Below, in pieces: positions 48,925 through 54,127 of a stretch of DNA of 54,127 nt. The stretch covers positions 1-54,127 of the forward strand of contig JANYDY010000062.1 in NCBI GenBank assembly GCA_025363435.1, written 5' to 3'. The first letter of the stretch is position 1. The number at the start of each line of letters is the position of its first letter. Below the pieces are notes generated by a model that made no database searches, was not told the origin of the DNA, and saw only the letters and a program-made list of their open reading frames with translations. Position numbers and translations under genes: made by a program. The DNA comes from Betaproteobacteria bacterium (GTDB lineage: Bacteria > Pseudomonadota > Gammaproteobacteria > Burkholderiales > SG8-41).

Positions 48925-49896
48925 ATGATTTTATTTTTCCCTCCGCGCCGCTTTGCCGCAGGCATTGCCGGCGCATTTCTTTTCGGCACCTGCGCAGCCG
49001 CGACCTTTCCCGAAAAACCCATCCGCATGATCGTCATTTCATCGGCGGGCGGCAGCACCGACATGGTCGCGCGCGCGGTCGGCCGCGCACTGGGCGAAGG
49101 ACTGGGGCAACCGGTGGTGCTCGACAACCGCCCCGGCGGCGGCGGACTGATTGCATCCGATCTGACGGCAAAAGCCCGCCCCGATGGCTACACCATACTG
49201 ATGGCGAATACGAGCCACGCCGTGCAGCCCAGCCTGCATCCCAAACTGCCCTACGATCCGTTGAAGGATTTTGCCTCGGTCAGTCTGGTCGCGTTGACGC
49301 ACAGCCTGCTGATGGTAAATCCTGCGGTGCCGGTGAAAACCATGCGCGAACTGATCGATTACGCGAAGGCCAATCCGGGCAAGCTCAATTACGCTTCGGG
49401 CACCAACGGTTCGTCCGCGCATATCGGCAGCGAACTCTTGAAGCTGATGGCGGGCATTGATATCGTGCGCGTGCCGTACAAAGGCACGGCGGAAAATCTC
49501 AACGCACTGATCGCCAATGAAGTGCAGGTTAGTTTCGTCACCATGCCGGCAGCTTTGCCGCTGATTAATTCGGGCCGCCTGCGCGTCATCGCACTCGGCG
49601 GCCCGCGCCGCGCCACGCGACTGCCCGATGTGCCGACCGTCGCCGAAACGCTACCCGGCTACGACATCGGTACCTGGCACGGCGTACTGGCGCCGGCCGG
49701 TACGCCGGCTGCCGTCGTTGCGCGCATGAGCGGTGAACTCGCCAAGATGGCGAAAAATCACGATGCCCGCGAGCAGGCCGCGGCGCAGGGCCTTGAACTG
49801 GTCGGCAGCACGCCGCAGGAATTCGATGTTTATATCCGCAACCAGATTGCGAAATTCGCCCGGCTGGTCAAGGCCACCGGCATGCACGTGGAATAA
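48925..49896 (+). CDS. Bug-family (TTT) substrate-binding protein
   Basis: 323 residues from the ATG at 48925; an open frame continues upstream without a conserved sequence. A signal peptide (MILFFPPRRFAAGIAGAFLF, then GTCAAA) precedes TFPEKPIRMIVISSAGGSTD, VLDNRPGGGGLIA, RPDGYTILMA and RVPYKGTAEN. The adjacent Pro-Arg-Arg makes the n-region basic, as expected. It is divergent from the ornithine-cyclodeaminase-like gene and followed by hairpins, then an amidohydrolase on the same strand. Confidence 0.92.
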   Translation: MILFFPPRRFAAGIAGAFLFGTCAAATFPEKPIRMIVISSAGGSTDMVARAVGRALGEGLGQPVVLDNRPGGGGLIASDLTAKARPDGYTILMANTSHAVQPSLHPKLPYDPLKDFASVSLVALTHSLLMVNPAVPVKTMRELIDYAKANPGKLNYASGTNGSSAHIGSELLKLMAGIDIVRVPYKGTAENLNALIANEVQVSFVTMPAALPLINSGRLRVIALGGPRRATRLPDVPTVAETLPGYDIGTWHGVLAPAGTPAAVVARMSGELAKMAKNHDAREQAAAQGLELVGSTPQEFDVYIRNQIAKFARLVKATGMHVE

Positions 49897-49904
49897 TAAT
49901 ATTT

Positions 49905-49930
49905 CCCAGATTCGCATCAGCGAATCTGGG
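49905..49930 (+). terminator. Eleven-base-pair hairpin after the Bug gene, without a T-run
   Basis: CCCAGATTCGC (49905-49915) pairs perfectly with GCGAATCTGGG (49920-49930) around a four-base loop, 8 bases after the stop. The following bases (CTGTTCTC) are not a clean T-tract, so it may instead stabilise the mRNA end. Confidence 0.45.
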
Positions 49931-49937
49931 CTGTTCT

Positions 49938-49968
49938 CGCCCTCTCCCTCCAGGGCGGGGTGAGGGAG
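49938..49968. repeat. REP-like palindromic element
   Basis: CGCCCT/AGGGCG (49938-49943 with 49952-49957) and CTCCCTC/GAGGGAG (49944-49950 with 49962-49968) can pair in alternative ways. The CCCTCTCCCTCC and GGTGAGGGAG wording resembles dispersed REP elements of many proteobacteria. Only one copy is present here. Confidence 0.45.
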
Positions 49969-50008
49969 CTGCTGCGATGACTTATACTTTTTCCGGAATA
50001 ACCAACCC

Positions 50009-50854
50009 ATGCTGATCGCCGACGCACAAGTTCATATCTGGGGGGCGGATACACCTGAGCGCCCATGGCCGAAACGCCAGGCCCCGCACCGCACAACCGC
50101 GTTGGGCGCTGACGAACTACTCGCCGCGATGAATGAGGCCGGGGTCAACCGCGTGATCATCGTGCCACCCGGCTGGGAAGGCGAACGCAACGATCTCGGG
50201 CTCGCCGCGGCCGCCGCGCATCCCGACCGCTTTGCCGTGATGGGCCGTCTTGATCCGGAAAAACCCGGCGCCATTGAACAACTGGCCGGCTGGCGCAAGC
50301 AATCGGGCATGCTGGGCATACGCCTGACTTTTCACACCGAGTGGCAGTTGCCGCTGTTGACCAACGGCAAACTCGACAATTTCTGGCCAGCCGCCGAACG
50401 CGCCGGCGTGCCGCTGATGGTGCTGGTGCCGCATAAACTGCTGCATATACTCGAACCGATAATCGCACGGCATCCCGGCCTGCGCTTCGCCATGGATCAT
50501 CTGTCGATTCCGACTAAAACGCGCGGCGAGGTCTCCTTTGCCGGACTCGACCATCTGCTGGCGCTAGCGAAATACCAGAACCTCGCGGTGAAAGCCTCCG
50601 GCATGCCGAGTTATTCGGTGGAATCCTATCCCTATCGCGATCTGCAACCGCATCTGCGCCGCGTCTACGATGCCTTCGGGCCGCAACGCATATTTTGGGG
50701 TACGGATTTCTCGCGCCTGCCCTGCAGCTACCGTCAGGCAGTTACCTTGTTTACAGAAGAACTGCCGTGGCTGACTGAGCAGGACAAAGAATGGATCATG
50801 GGACGCGGGCTGTGCGAATGGCTGGGTTGGCCGCTGCCGCAATCGGGTAAATAA
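50009..50854 (+). CDS. Amidohydrolase family protein (PF04909-like)
   Basis: 281 residues. A TIM-barrel metal-dependent hydrolase or decarboxylase: it opens LIADAQVHIWG, where the usual first HxH is reduced to QVH, and has LRFAMDHLSIP and RIFWGTDFSRLPC with the late Asp. Relatives act on lactones or decarboxylate aromatic acids such as 4-oxalomesaconate or related compounds. The incomplete N-terminal metal motif leaves the reaction open. It lies 112 bases after the Bug gene. Confidence 0.85.
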   Translation: MLIADAQVHIWGADTPERPWPKRQAPHRTTALGADELLAAMNEAGVNRVIIVPPGWEGERNDLGLAAAAAHPDRFAVMGRLDPEKPGAIEQLAGWRKQSGMLGIRLTFHTEWQLPLLTNGKLDNFWPAAERAGVPLMVLVPHKLLHILEPIIARHPGLRFAMDHLSIPTKTRGEVSFAGLDHLLALAKYQNLAVKASGMPSYSVESYPYRDLQPHLRRVYDAFGPQRIFWGTDFSRLPCSYRQAVTLFTEELPWLTEQDKEWIMGRGLCEWLGWPLPQSGK

Positions 50855-50880
50855 ACGTCGATCGCGCTGCCGATCAGATA

Positions 50881-51513
50881 TTAATCCAGCGGCGCCAATT
50901 GCTGCGGTAACGGAATCAGCGGCATCGCCTTGCCGCCGGGCACCGCGGTGCGCGCGACGTTCATGATCATTGCGTTGGTGGCGTAATAACCGACCACACC
51001 CAGCAGATCGATCACACCGCCTTCGCCGAACTGCGCCACCGCGCGTGCATAAGTCGCATCGCTGACACTTTTGTTGGCATACAGTTCAGTGACAAAGTCA
51101 TAGGTCACTGCCTCGTCGTCGGCCATGCGCGCCGGCCGGCGGCCTTCGGCGATGGCGTCTATTGTTGACTGCTGCAAACCCGCTTCCAGCGCATAAGGTA
51201 CATGGCCGTTCCACTCGTACTGGTTGCTCCAGTGACGGGTCGCCAGCATGCCGGCAAGGCGATTGATACGTTTATCAAGCGCGCACTTGAAACGCACGTA
51301 CTTGCCGACGTTTTGCATGCAGTCGGCCAGTTCGGGGCTGCGCAACATTGCGCCGAAAGGTCCGCGCACCGAGCCGCGTGACGCCGACAATTCGGCCGCG
51401 ACTTTTTTCTGCGCATCGTTTAATTGCTCCAGCGGTATCGGCGGCAAACGCTCGGGCAATACCGTGTAGCGCATGGTCGCCGCCGCTGCGCCTGTTTTAT
51501 TGCTTGCAGTCAT
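50881..51513 (-). CDS. Carboxymuconolactone decarboxylase family protein
   Basis: 210 residues. The CMD region (about 55-130) reads LADCMQNVGKYVRFKCALDK, then GMLATRHWSNQYEWNGH. It lacks the CxxC of the AhpD peroxidase branch, so a decarboxylase-like or unknown activity is more likely than a thiol peroxidase. It converges on the amidohydrolase gene, which could take part in the same aromatic-acid breakdown; this is inference from position. sspB lies 55 bases downstream. Confidence 0.85.
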   Translation of the reverse strand: MTASNKTGAAAATMRYTVLPERLPPIPLEQLNDAQKKVAAELSASRGSVRGPFGAMLRSPELADCMQNVGKYVRFKCALDKRINRLAGMLATRHWSNQYEWNGHVPYALEAGLQQSTIDAIAEGRRPARMADDEAVTYDFVTELYANKSVSDATYARAVAQFGEGGVIDLLGVVGYYATNAMIMNVARTAVPGGKAMPLIPLPQQLAPLD

Positions 51514-51568
51514 GCCGGTTCCTTCCGCTGATTTCGCTGCGTAAAGCGCGCAGGCGGCCGCCGCAGGG

Positions 51569-51979
51569 CTATTTGACGATTTGCAGCCTGGGTTTGCCGC
51601 CGCCAGCCGGCGGGGTTAGCGTGGGTTCCGGTTCCGGCGTTGTCGCCGCGTCGGCCGATTCCGCCGGCTCCGGCGGGAAAAACAGGCCCTGATTATTTTC
51701 GCGCGCCGAGATACCGATGACTGCCGGCAGCGGAATCGAGCATTCGCGCGATACACCGTTGAAGCGCGCCGAAAACTGCACGACGTCTTCACCGATAGTC
51801 AGGTGATTGGTGGCGTCCGGGCTGATGTTAAGCACGATCTCGCCGTTCTTCACGTACTCGAGCGGCACGCGCGTTTGCGAATCGACCCTGACCGACAGGT
51901 AGGGCGTCAGGCCGCTGTCGGTGCACCATTCGAAGATCGCGCGTATCAGGTACGGCTTGGTCGATCGCTCCCTGCTCAT
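51569..51979 (-). CDS. sspB: ClpXP protease specificity-enhancing factor SspB
   Basis: 136 residues. The folded part (about 5-110) has KPYLIRAIFEWCTDSGLTPY, GEIVLNISPDATNHLTIGED and QFSARFNGVSRE. A flexible Pro/Glu-rich linker leads to a hydrophobic-basic tail, RLQIVK, which matches the ClpX-docking tail of E. coli SspB. It delivers ssrA-tagged proteins to ClpXP. sspA lies 10 bases upstream on the same strand. Confidence 0.95.
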   Translation of the reverse strand: MSRERSTKPYLIRAIFEWCTDSGLTPYLSVRVDSQTRVPLEYVKNGEIVLNISPDATNHLTIGEDVVQFSARFNGVSRECSIPLPAVIGISARENNQGLFFPPEPAESADAATTPEPEPTLTPPAGGGKPRLQIVK

Positions 51980-51989
51980 AACGGCACGC

Positions 51990-52589
51990 TTACTTGCGCA
52001 TGACCTTTTCGGAGGCGGTCAGCGAATCGATATAGGCCGGGCGGCTGAACAACCGCTCGGCGTATTTCATCAGCGGTGCGGCCGTTTTCGGCAGCTGAAT
52101 GTCGTAAAAATCGAGGCGCCACAGCAGCGGCACAATGGCGACGTCGAGCATCGAAAAGTCTTCGCCCAGCATGTGTTTCTGCTTGGCGAAAACCGGCGCG
52201 ATCTGCGTCAGGCCGTCGCGGATCGCCGCGCGCGCCTTGTCGGCGTTGCGCTGGTTGCCTTTTTCGAGCGTCTCGACGTGGGCAAACAATTCGCGCTCGA
52301 AGCGGAACAGGAACAGCCGCGCGCGCGCGCGCATCACCGGATCGGCCGGCATCAATTGCGGGTGCGGAAAGCGGTCGTCGATGTATTCATTGATGATGTT
52401 CGATTCATAGAGAATCAAATCGCGCTCAACCAGCACCGGCACCTGGTTGTACGGATTCATCACCGCCAGATCTTCGGGTTTGTTGTGCAGATCGACGTCG
52501 ACGATCTGGAAGTCCATGCCCTTTTCATAAAGCACGTTGCGGCAGCGCTGGCTGAAAGGACAGGTCGTACCTGAGTACAAAGTCATCAT
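51990..52589 (-). CDS. sspA: Stringent starvation protein A (GST-like, RNA-polymerase-associated)
   Basis: 199 residues, ATG at 52587-52589 (Met-Met start). The thioredoxin-like domain has TTCPFSQRCRNVLYEKGMDF and NQVPVLVERDLILYES; the helical GST C-terminal domain has FSMLDVAIVPLLWRLDFYDI. In SspA the glutathione-catalytic site is lost and the protein binds RNA polymerase during starvation. A weak promoter pair (TTTCGA, 16 bases, GATAAT) lies just upstream, overlapping the petC terminator. Confidence 0.95.
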   Translation of the reverse strand: MMTLYSGTTCPFSQRCRNVLYEKGMDFQIVDVDLHNKPEDLAVMNPYNQVPVLVERDLILYESNIINEYIDDRFPHPQLMPADPVMRARARLFLFRFERELFAHVETLEKGNQRNADKARAAIRDGLTQIAPVFAKQKHMLGEDFSMLDVAIVPLLWRLDFYDIQLPKTAAPLMKYAERLFSRPAYIDSLTASEKVMRK

Positions 52590-52629
52590 GATGGGGCGCC
52601 TTGAATTATCGCGTAGTCATTGTGGGTCG

Positions 52630-52678
52630 AAAAAAGGCGCGGTGACGGCGGCGGCTCGCACCGCCTGCCGCACGCGCC
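52630..52678 (-). terminator. Rho-independent terminator of the petBC operon
   Basis: On the minus strand, a long hairpin with stacked GC stems (GGCGCG/CGCGCC outermost at 52636-52641 and 52673-52678) is followed by six T (complement of 52630-52635). It starts two bases past the petC stop. It separates the cytochrome bc1 operon from sspA-sspB. Confidence 0.85.
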
Positions 52679-52679
52679 G

Positions 52680-53537
52680 CTACGCAGATTTGTGCACGTC
52701 TTTCCAGTAGGCCTTCTTCAGCGCAAATGCAAACCCGAACAGCACGAACAGCACCAGCAGCGCATAGATGCCGGTCTGCCGGCGCGTGAAGCGTGCCGGC
52801 TCGCCCATGTAGTTCAGGTAGTTCACCAGATCGACCACCGTGCGGTCATACTCGCCGGTCGACATCGTGCCGCTGCCCGGCACGATACTGCTCAACACAA
52901 AGCGCGTCATCAGCTTGCCGTCCTTGCCGCTCTCGCGAACTTCGTCAAGGCGCGACAGGGTTTTTGCGGCAATCAGCGCCGCCGTTGCTGCTTCATGGTG
53001 CTCGAATTCTTTTTTATCGAGCGCGTTCTGGCCCGACAACTGCCAGAGCACGTGCGGCATGCCGACGTTTTCGAACACCAGATTGTTCCAGCCGGTCGGG
53101 CGCGCATCGTCGCGATAAAAACCGCGCAGATAGTTATAGACCCAGTCGGCGCCGCTGCCGGCGCCGGAACTGCGTGAGCGCGTGATTACCGTCAGATCGG
53201 GCGGTGGCGCGCCAAACCATTCCTTGGCGTCCTTTTTGCTCATCGCCACCGTCATCAATTCGCCGACTTTGACGCCGGTGAAAATCAGGTTGTCGCGGAT
53301 CTGCTGCTCGGTGAGCCCCAGATCCTGCAGGCGGTTGTAACGCATATAACCGGCGCTGTGGCAGTTCAGGCAATAGTTGACGAAAACCTTGGCGCCGTTC
53401 TGCAACGATGCGACGTCATGCGAATTGATCGGCGCGGTCTGCAGGCGCATGCCTTCGTTGGCCTGCACCGCAAGCGGCAGCAGCAGCGAAGAAAACGCCG
53501 CCACGCGAAGAAAACGAAACAACGATGCGCTTACCAT
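52680..53537 (-). CDS. petC: Cytochrome c1 of the ubiquinol-cytochrome c reductase
   Basis: 285 residues, ATG at 53535-53537. A signal peptide ends near AVQA. The heme site is YCLNCHSAG (CxxCH), and the distal Met is in VGMPHVLWQL. A C-terminal membrane anchor lies near 255-275 (GIYALLVLFVLFGFAFAL). It passes electrons from the Rieske protein to cytochrome c in the periplasm. The start overlaps the end of petB by seven bases. Confidence 0.96.
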   Translation of the reverse strand: MVSASLFRFLRVAAFSSLLLPLAVQANEGMRLQTAPINSHDVASLQNGAKVFVNYCLNCHSAGYMRYNRLQDLGLTEQQIRDNLIFTGVKVGELMTVAMSKKDAKEWFGAPPPDLTVITRSRSSGAGSGADWVYNYLRGFYRDDARPTGWNNLVFENVGMPHVLWQLSGQNALDKKEFEHHEAATAALIAAKTLSRLDEVRESGKDGKLMTRFVLSSIVPGSGTMSTGEYDRTVVDLVNYLNYMGEPARFTRRQTGIYALLVLFVLFGFAFALKKAYWKDVHKSA

Positions 53538-54127
53538 GTGACTCTCTCCGGCACGGGTTTGCATTTATCGATCTTCGAGTACCACGGCATCAGAACAAAG
53601 AACAGGAAATAGATGATGGTGCCGATACGCGCCACCACCGTCGCGCGGTCGGCATTGCCGAGCCAGCCGCCGAACTGGCCCCAGACGTTGGTCGGTTCGG
53701 TGCCGAGGTAGCCGAGCAGCAGGAAGACGACGACAAAAATCGTCAGTGCGGCGCGGAACAATGGCCCTTTGTAGCGGATCGACTTGACCGGGCTGCGGTC
53801 GAGCCAGGGCAGCAGGAAAAATATCAGTGTCGATAACCCCATCGCCGCAACACCCGGAAACTGCGACGGCGCAATACCAAGCCAGTCTATGCCGATCGGC
53901 GGCACCGCACGCAGGATCGAATAGAACGGCGTGAAGTACCAGACCGGCGCGATGTGCGGCGGCGTCTTCAAAGGATCGGCCGGAATGAAGTTGTTGTACT
54001 CGAGGAAATAACCGCCGCCCTCCGGCAGGAAGAACATGATGATGGTAAAGACCATCAGGAACACCACCACGCCGAGCAGATCCTTGACCGTGTAATACGG
54101 GTGTGAATTGATGCCGTCGAGCGGCAA
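53531..54127 (-). CDS. petB: Cytochrome b of the bc1 complex, C-terminal part only
   Basis: The last 198 residues; the gene continues beyond the window end. It contains the SHPYYTVKDLLGVVVFLM helix start, the quinol-site region around ADPLKTPPHIAPVWYFTPFY (which includes the PPHI variant of PEWY-like loops), FFLLPWLDRSPVKSIRYKG and three to four membrane helices. The N-terminal heme-binding helices are outside the window. It forms the quinone-binding membrane core of complex III. Confidence 0.95.
   Translation of the reverse strand: MPLDGINSHPYYTVKDLLGVVVFLMVFTIIMFFLPEGGGYFLEYNNFIPADPLKTPPHIAPVWYFTPFYSILRAVPPIGIDWLGIAPSQFPGVAAMGLSTLIFFLLPWLDRSPVKSIRYKGPLFRAALTIFVVVFLLLGYLGTEPTNVWGQFGGWLGNADRATVVARIGTIIYFLFFVLMPWYSKIDKCKPVPERVTW

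Overview
The window looks like chromosomal DNA of a GC-rich betaproteobacterium, most likely Burkholderiales or a close relative. Three things point there. The gene orders orn / M48 peptidase / phhB / rsgA and sspB-sspA-petC-petB are typical of that group. A BktB-type thiolase and a PhaM-like protein suggest polyhydroxyalkanoate (PHA) metabolism. Seven periplasmic Bug-type (tripartite tricarboxylate transporter, TTT) binding proteins are present with no TctA/TctB membrane partner in view. I count 54 protein genes, two of them cut by the window ends, and one tRNA-Thr(UGU). I see no phage, transposase, integron or CRISPR array.

Layout. 1-3900: a cut Bug gene with an upstream two-domain alpha+beta-barrel protein, then a divergent Bug gene and a BktB-like thiolase ending in a strong terminator. 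3900-6750: a CysZ/EI24-like membrane protein facing pgi, which overlaps a small DUF6494-like gene. 6750-10900: a hybrid histidine kinase translationally coupled to a REC-GGDEF diguanylate cyclase. 10900-15600: a membrane-anchored retropepsin-like protease and orn on the minus strand, divergent from a chain of four-base overlaps (M48 protease, phhB, rsgA) followed by another Bug gene. 15600-23800: a long minus-strand run: malic enzyme MaeB, class I fumarase, SDR, CoA pyrophosphatase, patatin, DUF938 methyltransferase and a CobD/CbiB-family protein. 23900-27000: prolyl aminopeptidase and a fumarylacetoacetate hydrolase (FAH)-family hydrolase, then PhaM-like and lytic transglycosylase genes on the other strand, the latter behind a structured leader.

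27400-31250: an extracytoplasmic-function (ECF) sigma factor module. It holds an exported protein, the sigma factor, a membrane putative anti-sigma factor and a 59-residue Cys-rich oxidoreductase-like protein found by hand translation. A 2-hydroxyacid dehydrogenase with its own terminator follows. 31380-36000: UDP-glucuronate decarboxylase, a TPR-glycosyltransferase-like protein, an MFS exporter and a double-hotdog protein. 36000-44020: three Bug genes and a small charged protein downstream of a GldA/GldF/GldG/DUF4340-type ABC system. 44260-48700: tRNA-Thr, then a minus-strand set of ornithine-cyclodeaminase-family protein, alpha/beta hydrolase, WbpP-like epimerase and WbpO-like dehydrogenase. 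48900-54127: a Bug gene, an amidohydrolase, a carboxymuconolactone-decarboxylase-family protein, sspB, sspA, a terminator, cytochrome c1 and part of cytochrome b.

Most genes are central-metabolism or housekeeping genes interleaved with solute receptors and small catabolic enzymes. UXS, WbpO and WbpP supply UDP-xylose and UDP-GalNAc/GalNAcA-type precursors for a surface polysaccharide whose assembly genes are not here. The parts least explained by known biology are the ECF module, the ABC/GldG/DUF4340 operon that appears to run into the receptor genes, the coupling of an amino-acid-type catabolic pair to sugar-nucleotide genes, and the palindrome plus structured leader upstream of the lytic transglycosylase.
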